From assembly GCA_016795365.1 (NCBI GenBank), contig JAEUHN010000039.1, positions 186,001 to 250,000 on the forward strand: 64,000 bases of DNA. Direction: 5' to 3'. The stretch is from Verrucomicrobiaceae bacterium (GTDB lineage: Bacteria > Verrucomicrobiota > Verrucomicrobiia > Verrucomicrobiales > Verrucomicrobiaceae). The notes under the pieces were generated by a model, which worked only from the letters and a program-made list of their open reading frames with translations, ran no database searches and was not told the origin of the DNA. Made by a program: the position numbers and the translations under genes. Shown here in pieces: positions 18,342 to 27,020 of the stretch. The stretch's first letter is position 1, and every line of letters starts with the position of its first letter.

Positions 18342-19088
18342 TCACAATTCTGCCAGCGCCTCGCGGCCGCGAACCTTGGTCTCGGGATCATCACGTTCGC
18401 GGTTGGGCAGTGCAAGACCACGTTCCAGGCTCTGACGAGCTTCCGTCTTCTTCTCCGCGAGGGCGAGGGTGCGACCAAGTTCGATGTGATGAGCGACGCG
18501 ATCAGCCTTCAGCTCGATGGCTTTCTGAAAGCATTTGGCGGCCTCATCAAGCGAGGCAGCGGGCAAGCCGCCGTAGATGATTTTCACCAGCGTCCTGGTT
18601 ACACCGCTCATCGTGGCGACGGCCTGATGCCAGCGTCCGAGCATGTGCCAGGCGTAGTCGCTCCGAGGATCGAGCTTCACGGCTTGCTCAGCCCCTTGCT
18701 TCACGAGTCGAGAATACTCCACCCGAGTCTTCGCTGGCACGAGATCCAGCAAGCGTCCATAGCAGATCGCGACAGCCAAGTGCGCATCGGCCATGCGAGG
18801 CGCCACCTTCACCGCACGCTGCGCATAGCTGAGCGCATGCTCTCCTGCCTTCCTGCGTGCCTCATCATCTTTGATCGCGGTCATCGACTCACCGTATTGC
18901 TTGGCGATTTTGATTAGCAGCGACGCATCATCCTTGGCCAGCGGTTCGGCTTTCAGGTAAAACGCGAGCGCCTCCTCGCTCTTCAGCCGAGCATCCATCG
19001 CATCGCCATCAGCGATCAGTTCAGCCACGCTCTGAGCCTGCGCTGAGAGCGTCATCAAACTCAGGCCAACGGCAATGAGGCGCATCAT
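18342..19088 (-). CDS. exported TPR-repeat protein
   Basis: 248 residues: a short signal peptide (MMRLIAVGLSLMTLSAQAQ) followed by tetratricopeptide-like helices (AEPLAKDDASLLIKIAKQYG, HALSYAQRAVKVAPRMADAHLAVAICYGRL, KCFQKAIELKADRVAHHIELGRTLAL). TPRs mediate protein-protein contacts; no catalytic residues are seen. The start at 19088 is preferred because it overlaps the stop of the upstream methyltransferase (ATGA), implying coupled translation, and because it opens with the signal sequence. It may act as a periplasmic scaffold. Confidence 0.8.
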   Translation of the reverse strand: MMRLIAVGLSLMTLSAQAQSVAELIADGDAMDARLKSEEALAFYLKAEPLAKDDASLLIKIAKQYGESMTAIKDDEARRKAGEHALSYAQRAVKVAPRMADAHLAVAICYGRLLDLVPAKTRVEYSRLVKQGAEQAVKLDPRSDYAWHMLGRWHQAVATMSGVTRTLVKIIYGGLPAASLDEAAKCFQKAIELKADRVAHHIELGRTLALAEKKTEARQSLERGLALPNRERDDPETKVRGREALAEL

Positions 19089-20122
19089 GGCTTCACGAAA
19101 CGATAGTGAGAAACGATCCATTCTTCGCCGTCCTTGTAGCCCCACAGCTCTGCGCAAGCGAGGAAGAACAGCCGCCACCACACCCACCAGCGCGTCACGT
19201 TTTCCTTGCCGTAGGTCTCGGCGAACAAGGGCAGGATCTCTGCCTTGTTAGCGTCCATGTTCGCCAGCCATGCCTCGCTCGTCTTCGAGTAGTGCATGCC
19301 GCTCACGCACCAATGGTCCTCGATCTTGAGGTGGTCCTGGAAGTAGAGCAGCAGATCATCGCTGGGCATCTGGCCGCCGGTGAAGAAATACTTCGCCATC
19401 CAGTCATCATCGCTGCGCACCTCGTAGTGATAGGCGTATTCGCGATGTGTGAAGATGTGAACGAAGAGCTTGCCGCCTGGCTTCAGCCAGGTGCTCACGC
19501 GACTCAGCAGCTCCTGGTAGTTCTTCATGTGCTCAAACATTTCCACCGACACGCAGCGATCAAAAGCAGCCTCGCCCACGCCTTCGAAATGAATCATGTT
19601 AGCCGTGATGATCGTGAGATTCGTCAGTCCGCGCTTCTTCGCCTCGGCGTCGATGAACTGCTTCTGCGTGCGCGAGTTCGAAACGCTGGTGATCTGTGAG
19701 TTAGGGTAGTGCTCGGCCATCCAAAGTGACAGCGAACCCCAGCCACAGCCGAGTTCCAGGATGCGCTGGCCGTCCCGCAATTCAGCGCGCTCGCACGTCA
19801 GCTTGAGCATCGCTGCTTCGGATTCATCGAAGGTCGTGTCTTCGCTCGGCCAGTAGCCCGAGGAGTATTTCAAATGCTTGCCCAGCACGAGCTGGTAGAA
19901 GCGCGTGGGCACCTCGTAGTGCTGCTCGTTCGCCTCATCGGTCGCGATGGCGATGGGCATCTTCTTGAGCCCCTCGACGTGCTTCAGCAAAGCCGCGCGC
20001 TGCGCTTCGATGGTGGGCTGCTTGTTCTCGCGCAGCGTCTCCGCGAGTCGATGGCGAATGCCCATGCGGATCATCGCATCGGGGAGGATGTCTTTGGCGA
20101 GGAGGGCGTTGATCGTGCTCAT
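19085..20122 (-). CDS. Cfa-like / coclaurine N-methyltransferase-like SAM methyltransferase
   Basis: 345 residues from ATG 20122 (an open frame extends upstream but looks non-coding). The SAM motif ILELGCGWGSLSLWMAEHYP, HYEVPTRFYQLVLGKHLKYSSGYW and SVEMFEHMKNY are hallmarks of the cyclopropane-fatty-acid synthase superfamily. The shorter N-terminus and QITSVSNSRTQKQFID look closer to the coclaurine/tetrahydroprotoberberine N-methyltransferase branch than to classical Cfa. Bacterial members often sit with DUF1365 and FAD oxidoreductase genes; here the Cfa/DUF1365 operon is 2.3 kb upstream on the same strand. A lipid or amine substrate is possible. Confidence 0.85.
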   Translation of the reverse strand: MSTINALLAKDILPDAMIRMGIRHRLAETLRENKQPTIEAQRAALLKHVEGLKKMPIAIATDEANEQHYEVPTRFYQLVLGKHLKYSSGYWPSEDTTFDESEAAMLKLTCERAELRDGQRILELGCGWGSLSLWMAEHYPNSQITSVSNSRTQKQFIDAEAKKRGLTNLTIITANMIHFEGVGEAAFDRCVSVEMFEHMKNYQELLSRVSTWLKPGGKLFVHIFTHREYAYHYEVRSDDDWMAKYFFTGGQMPSDDLLLYFQDHLKIEDHWCVSGMHYSKTSEAWLANMDANKAEILPLFAETYGKENVTRWWVWWRLFFLACAELWGYKDGEEWIVSHYRFVKP

Positions 20123-20186
20123 GCGTTCGGAGATGAACGCCTGTGATTCGCACCGCGATGCCCGGAGCAATGCAGATGATTCAAAA

Positions 20187-21329
20187 TCACTTCGCCCGGA
20201 GCCAGGCGGCGGCGGCCTCAGGCTCCCGCTCCTGCCAGTCAGCCAGCAATGCCTGCACCGTCTTCTCTCGCGCGGCCGGATTGGTAAGACGCTGCGCCTG
20301 GGCCAGAGCGGCAGCCGGATCATCGTTGCCCCAGGTTTGCAGAACCACGAACTGCAGTTCATCACCATTGTCTGTCCCGGCATGATTGGTCAGCCAGTTA
20401 AACGCGGCCTTTGCATCCGCCGCCGCCCACGTCGCGAGCACAGGAAGCAAGGTCTCGGACAACCCTGCTTGGAAGGCCCATCGTGCGGCAGCCTCCGGAT
20501 CACTCGCTGCCCATGTCTGGCCGACGGTCTCAGCGAGCGCGGCGGGACTTTTCGTCTTCTGCACCCAGGCTGCGGCCTCGGCTGGATATTGATCAGCCCA
20601 CTCGCTCACCACGGCCTCAACGGCACTGGTGCGTCGTGAGCCCTCGGGAAGCGTGCCCGCCCATTGCACGGCGTTCTGAGGATCGGTATTGGCCCAGAAC
20701 CGGAGCACCTCCGGCAAGGCGTGACTTTGGACGTTCTCCGACTGAGCGAGGCACCATGCGGCAGCCGACTGAGGTTCCAGTCGCGACCATTCTTGAACGA
20801 TCGCCACGAGGGCACTGCTTCGCGCACTACCACTCAGGTCTCTGGCGGCAAAGTCAGCGGCCTGTTGAGGTGATTGCCTGGCCCAAACCGACGCCGCCTT
20901 TGCGAAGGCGACAGCTCGCAGCTCCCCGGCGGGCAGGCTGCCACACGCACCCAAAGCAGCGTGGAGATCGTGCCTTGCCCAGGCCTCGATCAGAGTTTCA
21001 GCAAAGGACTGCCGGTCGGCCAAACCAGGGATCGATCGCAGCATCGTCCAGCCTTGAACCGGATCGCGCTCCCCCCATTCACGACCCAACTCCGCGAGCG
21101 AGCGCTGGCGCTGCCCAACGTCCATACTCTGAAGCGCAGTCGTCAATGTGCCGAGGTTTAACTGCGAAACAGCAACCTTGCCAAGGCCGCTCGATAGCTT
21201 GTCAGACGCAGTGTGCCCCGAGGGAGCTGTCGTCACCGATGGAGGAAGACCGGGTAGCGTCCACCGTCCGAGCCCAAATCCTGCCGCGAGGGCGATCCCA
21301 GTAATGACGGCCGTGTGGCTGGAGCGCAT
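20187..21329 (-). CDS. membrane-anchored solenoid protein of W..DP..AA..W repeats
   Basis: 380 residues, not a family I recognise by name. A signal anchor lies at about 7-25, and from about 75 the rest is a chain of roughly 30-residue repeats. Each carries a tryptophan, an (x)DP or (x)EP pair and an AA.W turn, for example GREWGERDPVQGWTML, AASVWARQSPQQAADF, VQEWSRLEPQSAAAWCLA, LRFWANTDPQNAVQWAG and TWAASDPEAAARWAF. About nine repeats can be traced, and the pattern resembles TPR/Sel1-like helical hairpins. No catalytic motif is visible; a binding or scaffold role outside the cytoplasm is inferred. Confidence 0.75.
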   Translation of the reverse strand: MRSSHTAVITGIALAAGFGLGRWTLPGLPPSVTTAPSGHTASDKLSSGLGKVAVSQLNLGTLTTALQSMDVGQRQRSLAELGREWGERDPVQGWTMLRSIPGLADRQSFAETLIEAWARHDLHAALGACGSLPAGELRAVAFAKAASVWARQSPQQAADFAARDLSGSARSSALVAIVQEWSRLEPQSAAAWCLAQSENVQSHALPEVLRFWANTDPQNAVQWAGTLPEGSRRTSAVEAVVSEWADQYPAEAAAWVQKTKSPAALAETVGQTWAASDPEAAARWAFQAGLSETLLPVLATWAAADAKAAFNWLTNHAGTDNGDELQFVVLQTWGNDDPAAALAQAQRLTNPAAREKTVQALLADWQEREPEAAAAWLRAK

Positions 21330-21373
21330 GACAAAGCTGTGCGGCCAAACCCTCTGTCAGGCAACTCCACAAA

Positions 21374-22345
21374 TCACTGCGGCAGAGCGAAGGTGCCGAC
21401 GTCCGTGTCCTTCTGCACATTCTTGTCGAACTCCACTCGGCCAAAGTTCCCAGTGGCGAAGTTCAGCGTGTAAATGTCCCATTTGTCCGACTTGAACTGC
21501 AGACGCACCGTCGCGGTCGTGCTGCTCGGAGTGAAGGTGTAAGTGAATCCGTCGATGTCAGCCCCATCGACCACACGACCCGTCGAAGCGGTGAGAAACT
21601 CCACGCGTTCCGGCAGCTGCGTGCCATTCTCGCTCACCAGGTAGGTCACGCCACTCAGCGCCACAGGTGCATTACCGTCGCCCACCTGCCCTCCGGGAAG
21701 TCCTGGGCCGCTGTTATCGTCATCAGCCTCATCATCATCGTCGCCGCCACGATTTCTGCCCTGGTGTCCATCGCCATCGTCGTCGTCATCAACATCATCG
21801 TTCAAGCCATCGCCATCATCATCTCCATCCTCCAGGCCATCTCGGCGCCCATCGCCATCGGTATCATCTTCGCTGGCGCTGTCATCATTCAGACCATCCC
21901 CATCGATGTCGAGTTCGTCGGGCGAATCGTCCGTGAGGCCATCCCCATCGATGTCACTCTCCTTGCTGGAGTCATCGGCGCGCAGATCACCGTCAATATC
22001 TGACTCCGAAGGCGAGTCATCTGCCCGGCGGTCTCCGTCGATGTCGAGTTCATCGGCGGCATCATCATTCTTTCCATCATCGTCGATGTCCTTCTCAGCG
22101 GCGCTGTCATTAAGCAGACGATCACCGATGTAGCGCCCGCGAAGAGGGCCGCTCTTGCACAAACCACCGTCCACATTGGTGTCCGTGCTGTTGGGGATGC
22201 CATCGTTGTCGATGTCGGGGTCCAGCGCATTGGGGATTCCGTCGCGATCAAGGTCACGGATGGCAGCCTTGGCGGGAGACGCCATGCCAACGACGAGAAG
22301 GGTGGCGGCGGCAGCAACGAGCGGTTTGAAAGGTGAGGTTCTCAT
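21374..22345 (-). CDS. secreted aspartate-rich calcium-binding-type repeat protein
   Basis: 323 residues from ATG 22345, which gives a clean signal peptide (MRTSPFKPLVAAAATLLVVG). Residues about 28-200 are nearly continuous DxDxDG(x)xDD motifs, as in thrombospondin type-3 or dockerin-like calcium loops, ending in a run of Asp/Gly. The last 110 residues form a beta-rich domain (SGVTYLVSENGTQLPERVEFL ... FTYTFTPSSTTATVRLQF). The repeats are expected to bind calcium and rigidify outside the cell. The gene lies 87 bp downstream of the DUF1295 gene. Confidence 0.8.
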   Translation of the reverse strand: MRTSPFKPLVAAAATLLVVGMASPAKAAIRDLDRDGIPNALDPDIDNDGIPNSTDTNVDGGLCKSGPLRGRYIGDRLLNDSAAEKDIDDDGKNDDAADELDIDGDRRADDSPSESDIDGDLRADDSSKESDIDGDGLTDDSPDELDIDGDGLNDDSASEDDTDGDGRRDGLEDGDDDGDGLNDDVDDDDDGDGHQGRNRGGDDDDEADDDNSGPGLPGGQVGDGNAPVALSGVTYLVSENGTQLPERVEFLTASTGRVVDGADIDGFTYTFTPSSTTATVRLQFKSDKWDIYTLNFATGNFGRVEFDKNVQKDTDVGTFALPQ

Positions 22346-22432
22346 GGCGGTGGATTCGGGATCTTGAGAAACGCTAAGGCGCATCCCACCACCGAGCAAT
22401 CCAAGGATCGTAACGGCACGGTTACGTTTTGA

Positions 22433-23236
22433 TTATCCACGTCCCGCCTTTGCCGAGCGCGGGAGCCACGGCACGAACGCATTCGTGGTGCGCTGATACT
22501 CGCGATACGCCTCGCCCTTGCTCTTCACCGCACACTCTTCGGTCAGCGGAATCCCCGTCACACGCAGCAGGAAATACAAGATCAACGCAGGAGCGTAAAT
22601 CGTCACCCATCCCCACGGGGATCCACAGGCGAACAACCAAAAGCCAACCCACACCACGAACTCGAAGAAGTAGTTCGGATGCCGCGAGTAGCGCCACAAT
22701 CCGGCCTGACAGACCTTGCCCCTGTTCGCCGGATCACGCTTGAAAGCATTCATCTGCGCATCGCTGACGGCTTCGCCAACGATGCCGATGGCCCACACAA
22801 CGGCACCGACAATCTCGGTCACGCCCAAGTCCTTTGCAGGATTCTGACACGCGATCAGGATCGGTGCCGACAGCAGCAGGATGAGCGCGGCCTGTGCCTG
22901 AAAGAAGCCGAAGAAGTTTCGCGCTAGATTGCTCTTCCATTTCTCCCTCAGCACAGCGTAGCGCACATCTTCATGCGGATGATGCCTCACGATTCGCATA
23001 AGCAAATACGTGCCGAGACGAAGGCTCCAGACCAAGGCGATTCCCAGTGCCAATCCTTTGCGCACACCTCCACCCGCGCCGAACCAAGCATACGTCGGCG
23101 CGATGAATGCCAGGCTGTAGGACCAGGTGATGTCCACGAAAGAGAAGTTGTTCAGCCTCAGGCTGAGCCACCAGGTCAACGTGAACAGAGCGAACACGAC
23201 CCCGGCTGCAATGGCTGTGAGCTCCAGTGAGTTCAT
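22433..23236 (-). CDS. DUF1295 (steroid 5-alpha-reductase-like) membrane protein
   Basis: 267 residues with about six to seven transmembrane helices. The signature GLWRYSRHPNYFFEFVVWVG near residue 190, with the nearby VCQAG segment, marks the DUF1295 branch of the steroid 5-alpha-reductase/isoprenylcysteine methyltransferase superfamily, predicted NAD(P)H-dependent reductases or methyltransferases of lipids. ATG 23236 overlaps the preceding stop (ATGA), so a much longer upstream frame is rejected. It is the last gene of the DUF1365-cfa-DUF1475-DUF1295 operon, supporting a role in lipid modification. Confidence 0.85.
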   Translation of the reverse strand: MNSLELTAIAAGVVFALFTLTWWLSLRLNNFSFVDITWSYSLAFIAPTYAWFGAGGGVRKGLALGIALVWSLRLGTYLLMRIVRHHPHEDVRYAVLREKWKSNLARNFFGFFQAQAALILLLSAPILIACQNPAKDLGVTEIVGAVVWAIGIVGEAVSDAQMNAFKRDPANRGKVCQAGLWRYSRHPNYFFEFVVWVGFWLFACGSPWGWVTIYAPALILYFLLRVTGIPLTEECAVKSKGEAYREYQRTTNAFVPWLPRSAKAGRG

Positions 23237-23565
23237 GCCTTGCGTAACAGCACATCCTCGATCTTCGCTGTCGCTGAAACGCGGAACAGCTGGATCAGCA
23301 TGTAGAGCGCCATCGCGATATTGCCCAGCAGCAGGATGCCGATGAGCCAGCCGATCTTCGCCGCCCAGGACCGCTCCTTGTAAGCCAGCCAACAGTAAAA
23401 CGTGAGGAAGCCCCAATACGTGTCAAACAGGGTGGCAATAAACCAGGGATGCGTGGCCACCGCGCGCGGAGTGTTCCAGAGTGCGCATTCAAAGGAAGCC
23501 CACCCCGTGACGGCCAGCATCGACAGCAGCACGATGCTAAAGAAGATGCGCAGCACGATGATCAT
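23233..23565 (-). CDS. DUF1475-like small membrane protein
   Basis: 110 residues with three hydrophobic helices (about 2-22, 42-58 and 68-90) and a conserved-looking core WFIATLFDTYWGFLTFYCWLA. This resembles DUF1475-type proteins. Start and stop both overlap their neighbours by the ATGA arrangement (23565/23562 and 23236/23233), so it is embedded in the Cfa operon. It has no catalytic signature and may be an accessory membrane subunit for the lipid-modifying enzymes on either side. Confidence 0.7.
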   Translation of the reverse strand: MIIVLRIFFSIVLLSMLAVTGWASFECALWNTPRAVATHPWFIATLFDTYWGFLTFYCWLAYKERSWAAKIGWLIGILLLGNIAMALYMLIQLFRVSATAKIEDVLLRKA

Positions 23566-24851
23566 GACACGCCGTCCTCGCGATGGAGCGAGCCGTTCAG
23601 CGGCTTCGTATAGCAAGCCTGCACCACGCTGATGTTGCGAGTGGCGAAGGCCGCCTCGCAGTAGCGCAGGTAGTAGTTCCACTTGCGGATGAAGCGATCG
23701 TCAAACCCCAGGCGGCGCACGTCATCGAGCTTGGCGTTGAAGTTGATCCACCACTCGCGCAGCGTCCGTGCGTAGCCGCTGGCGAGATCCTCGAAGCTGT
23801 GAAGGTAAAGATGTCCCGTGCGATTGATGGCCTGATTTAGACGCCCAACGCTCAAAAGCAGCGAGCCTGGGAAGATGTGCTTCTGGATCCAGTCTGTGCC
23901 TTTGCGCAGATCATCAAACTCGTTGTCTGGCACTGTGATCACCTGGAAGGCCAGCATGCCATGCGGCGCGAGCAGTTCATCGCATTTGGCGAAGTAGGTT
24001 TCGAGAAACTTGTCGCCCACGGCTTCGAGCATCTCGATGCTGGCGATCTTGTCGAACTGGCCTTCGATCTTCCGATAATCCTGGAGGCGGATGTCGATCT
24101 TGTCGCACAAGCCCGCAGCCTTCACACGTTTCACCGCTTCCAAGTATTGCTCCTTGGAGATGGTCACTCCCGTGACGTGACAGCCATAGTTTGTCGCTGC
24201 GTGAATGCTGAAGCCGCCCCAGCCGCAGCCGATCTCCAGCACTCGGTCACCAGGCTTGAGCTTGAGCCGCTGACACAGCGCGTCATACTTCGCGCGCTGT
24301 GCATCTTCGAGCGACTGCTCGGCACTGCTGAACTTGGCCGCCGAGTAGGTCATCGTGGGATCGAGCCAGAGCTGATAGAAGTCGTTCCCGAGATCATAGT
24401 GCTCTGCGATGTTGCGACGGCTGATCTTGATCGAGTTCGGGCGCAACAGATGCAGCACACGGTTGGCAAACTTCAGCCAGCCGAGCCCTCGAACACGCTG
24501 CGAGGAACCACGCAGACGTGGATCACGTCGCAGGTTGAGAATGAACCACTCGATCACCGCACGCAGGTCCGGCGTCTCCCAGTCGCCATCGACGTAAGCT
24601 TCACCGAAACCGACATTGCCAAACAACACGCACTTGCGGAAGAAGACGCTGTCCTTTACCACGATCGAAGCCTGCGGCCCCTCGCTGCCACCGAGCACGA
24701 TGCTTTGACCATCCGGCAGATGCAGATTGAGGCGGCCCGCTTTCATCTCCTGAAGCGCTCGAAGCAGCACGCGCTGATACAAGGACGGCACCGGCGCGGC
24801 ACAGTCACGGGGGGAGGAGTCAACGATGATGGCTTCGTGAGAGGAGTTCAT
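23562..24851 (-). CDS. cfa: cyclopropane-fatty-acyl-phospholipid synthase family methyltransferase
   Basis: 429 residues. An N-terminal lipid-binding-type domain (about 25-120, with VVKDSVFFRKCVLFGNVGFGEAYVDGDW) precedes the Cfa catalytic domain. That carries NIAEHYDLGNDFYQLWLDPTMTYSAA, the SAM motif VLEIGCGWGGFSIHAA, IASIEMLEAVG and the C-terminal YCEAAF. Such enzymes add a methylene or methyl group from SAM to unsaturated acyl chains in membrane phospholipids. ATG 24851 overlaps the DUF1365 stop. The DUF1365-Cfa-DUF1475-DUF1295 order suggests that the product may be a modified rather than a simple cyclopropane fatty acid. Confidence 0.92.
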   Translation of the reverse strand: MNSSHEAIIVDSSPRDCAAPVPSLYQRVLLRALQEMKAGRLNLHLPDGQSIVLGGSEGPQASIVVKDSVFFRKCVLFGNVGFGEAYVDGDWETPDLRAVIEWFILNLRRDPRLRGSSQRVRGLGWLKFANRVLHLLRPNSIKISRRNIAEHYDLGNDFYQLWLDPTMTYSAAKFSSAEQSLEDAQRAKYDALCQRLKLKPGDRVLEIGCGWGGFSIHAATNYGCHVTGVTISKEQYLEAVKRVKAAGLCDKIDIRLQDYRKIEGQFDKIASIEMLEAVGDKFLETYFAKCDELLAPHGMLAFQVITVPDNEFDDLRKGTDWIQKHIFPGSLLLSVGRLNQAINRTGHLYLHSFEDLASGYARTLREWWINFNAKLDDVRRLGFDDRFIRKWNYYLRYCEAAFATRNISVVQACYTKPLNGSLHREDGVS

Positions 24852-25651
24852 GGTTTCGGGGCGATGGAGGGGTGAGGGCGGAAGAGATCGCGTTGCAGAT
24901 GGGGATCGGCGGCCTTGCGGTGAAACGGCAGCTTCTTCATCCACAAGCGGAAGGCCTGCCAATGGATGCGGGCAATCACACCGAAGGTCATCATCGGAAA
25001 ACGAACGAGATACCACATGAGACGCGCGTCCGTGAGTTCGCGTCGTTCGCCATGAATCCAGCTCACAAGCGTGCGCTGCTCGCCCTCGAGATCGTCGATG
25101 TGAACACGTATGCGTTCATCGGGGACGCTCAGCCGGAAGTGAAATGACGTGTCCAGTGTGCTGAAGGGCGACACGTAGAAGTGCTTCGGCACCACGAGAT
25201 CGAAGACACCTTGAGCATCCGGCTTTACGATCAGGTAAGGCTTCATCTCGTGGAAAGTATTCGTCACTTCCGCCACGGCATGAAGCGGCGTGCCCTGCGC
25301 ATCGCTGATGAAGTAGAAGCACACCGGGTTGAACAGGTAGCCGAGCACCCGCGGCAGCGTCACCAGACGAATGCGAGCGTCGTCCGGCACCTCGACGCCA
25401 TGCTCGCGCAGGTGCTGGGTGATGTTCGCCTTCACATCGACACGCCCGAGATCAAGATGATCGCTATCGCGAAAGGCGTAGAGATTCCAGGCATTCCGAC
25501 TGAAGAACTTCATCCGCTCCGAAAGCTCGGGCAGCTCATCGAGATCAATGTCCATGAAGAACAACCGGTAGCGAAACCCATGCCGCTTCGGAAGCAGCCG
25601 CTCGTGCACGACTTCACAGTCGTAGAGGCAGGAGCGGAGTGACGTCATCAT
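24848..25651 (-). CDS. DUF1365 family protein
   Basis: 267 residues matching DUF1365: the opening SCLYDCEVVHERLLPKRHGFRYRLFFMDIDLDELP, then GRVDVKANI, the highly characteristic LPRVLGYLFNPVCFYF, TNTFHE and KHFYVSPF. The biochemical function is unsettled; the family is almost always next to Cfa and an FAD oxidoreductase, so a part in fatty-acid modification is inferred. It is the first gene of the coupled operon. The next upstream gene on this strand belongs to the RND pump, 157 bp away with a hairpin-rich spacer. Confidence 0.88.
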   Translation of the reverse strand: MMTSLRSCLYDCEVVHERLLPKRHGFRYRLFFMDIDLDELPELSERMKFFSRNAWNLYAFRDSDHLDLGRVDVKANITQHLREHGVEVPDDARIRLVTLPRVLGYLFNPVCFYFISDAQGTPLHAVAEVTNTFHEMKPYLIVKPDAQGVFDLVVPKHFYVSPFSTLDTSFHFRLSVPDERIRVHIDDLEGEQRTLVSWIHGERRELTDARLMWYLVRFPMMTFGVIARIHWQAFRLWMKKLPFHRKAADPHLQRDLFRPHPSIAPKP

Positions 25652-25681
25652 GGCTAGGAGAACGGGGTGAGAACGCCTCCC

Positions 25682-25764
25682 GGCGGCAATGGGTTGCCGC
25701 TTCCCGTTGGATTAGCCCTGAGTCGCCCGGCAGCAATGTCTCAGAGGAGACCTGCTGCCGGGCG
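25682..25764. repeat. two hairpins between the RND adaptor and DUF1365 genes
   Basis: A small GCGGCAA/TTGCCGC hairpin (25682-25700) is followed by a 12-bp perfect stem, CGCCCGGCAGCA at 25724-25735 paired with 25753-25764. There is no T-run on the minus strand after the stem, so rho-independent termination is possible but unproven; it may instead be an mRNA-stabilising or REP-like element. Confidence 0.6.
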
Positions 25765-25808
25765 TTTCTCAGCCACGAACCTCCCAATTCATGGTGAAAG
25801 CAAAAATG

Positions 25809-27008
25809 TCACTTCGCCTCCGGGCGCACAACGGCCACAACCGAGCCGCTCACCAAAGCATCTGGCGGATTGATGATCACGCGGTCGTCCGCCGTGACAC
25901 CATCGAGCACCTCAAACGTTGGGCCGTGATCGCGACCCATCTTGATGCTGCGCAGCTCCACCTTGCCCTCATTTTCTACTGCGATCTGTGCACCGTCGGC
26001 GCGGAAGATGAGAGTGTTGGCTGGAAGCGTGAGCGCGGCGTGGGCCTCGGCATTGGTGAAGCGAACCTGAGCGTAGCTGCCAGCAAGCAGTTCGCCCTTG
26101 GCGTTGTCGAGTTCGAGTTCAACGAGCAGCGTGCGCGAGTCAGTGGCGAGGCTGCCAGCGGTGCGCACGATCTTCGCGGGGAAGGTGCGCTGAGGTAGAT
26201 CGGCAAACAGCACATCTGCCGTAGAGCCGACACTCACGGTGCGCACGATGGACTGTGGCACACGCACGAAGACGCGGAGCTTGTCGAGCTGCGCGATGCG
26301 GAACAGCTCGGTGCCAGCGTTGGTGTTCGCGGTCACGAGATCGCCGACTTCCGTGCGACGTATCGTGATGCTGCCAGCAAATGGCGCAGTCACCTTCGCA
26401 AAGGCCTTCATGCTTTCCAGCCGACTGACATTCGCCTTCAAAGCCTCGACACTCGCCTTCTTCACCGCGAGATCACCACGCTTCTCGCTGGCTTCCTGCT
26501 GGCTCACGGCATCATCCTTGATCAGCCGTTCAAAGCGATCCGCTGTGGTCTGCGCGAGAGCGAGCGCGGCTTCGGCTTGAGTCAACTGAGCCTGCGCCTG
26601 TAGGATCTCCTGCTGAAGCTCGGGCGTGTCGAGTTCGAGCAAGAGGTCGCCCGCTTGGACCTTCGCTCCAATGTCCACGAGGCGCTGTTTCACGTAGCCA
26701 TTGGCACGCGCGTAGATAGAGGCTTCAGCAAAGGGTTTCACCTCGGCAGGCAGAAGCATGGACGTGTCGATCGTGCCCGGCACGGGCTGCACGACGAGCA
26801 CGCTGGGGATAGAGAGGTCCTGCGTCGTCTTCACCAGCGCAGCCCTCTGCTGCTGTCGTGGCAGCAGGCCCGCCACCGCTGCAAGCGCGACGACGATCAC
26901 GCTCAGCAGCACGAGCAGCAGCAACCATGCACCGCTGCTGCGCTGCGCTGGAGCGATGGTCGGTGAATGATCCACGAACACGGGTTCGGAGCTTTCAGCT
27001 GTGGTCAT
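25809..27008 (-). CDS. RND efflux membrane fusion (periplasmic adaptor) protein
   Basis: 399 residues with an N-terminal membrane anchor (about 27-50). The adaptor layout follows: a lipoyl/barrel-sandwich half (AEVKPFAEASIYARANGYVKQRLVDIGAKVQAGDLL), a short coiled coil (about 110-195), the returning lipoyl half (AKVTAPFAGSITIRR), beta-barrel and membrane-proximal domains. It should connect the RND pump to an outer-membrane channel, but no TolC-like gene is nearby. It starts 12 bp after the pump stop, so the two form an operon. Confidence 0.92.
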   Translation of the reverse strand: MTTAESSEPVFVDHSPTIAPAQRSSGAWLLLLVLLSVIVVALAAVAGLLPRQQQRAALVKTTQDLSIPSVLVVQPVPGTIDTSMLLPAEVKPFAEASIYARANGYVKQRLVDIGAKVQAGDLLLELDTPELQQEILQAQAQLTQAEAALALAQTTADRFERLIKDDAVSQQEASEKRGDLAVKKASVEALKANVSRLESMKAFAKVTAPFAGSITIRRTEVGDLVTANTNAGTELFRIAQLDKLRVFVRVPQSIVRTVSVGSTADVLFADLPQRTFPAKIVRTAGSLATDSRTLLVELELDNAKGELLAGSYAQVRFTNAEAHAALTLPANTLIFRADGAQIAVENEGKVELRSIKMGRDHGPTFEVLDGVTADDRVIINPPDALVSGSVVAVVRPEAK

Positions 27009-27020
27009 AGTCTTGAAGGA

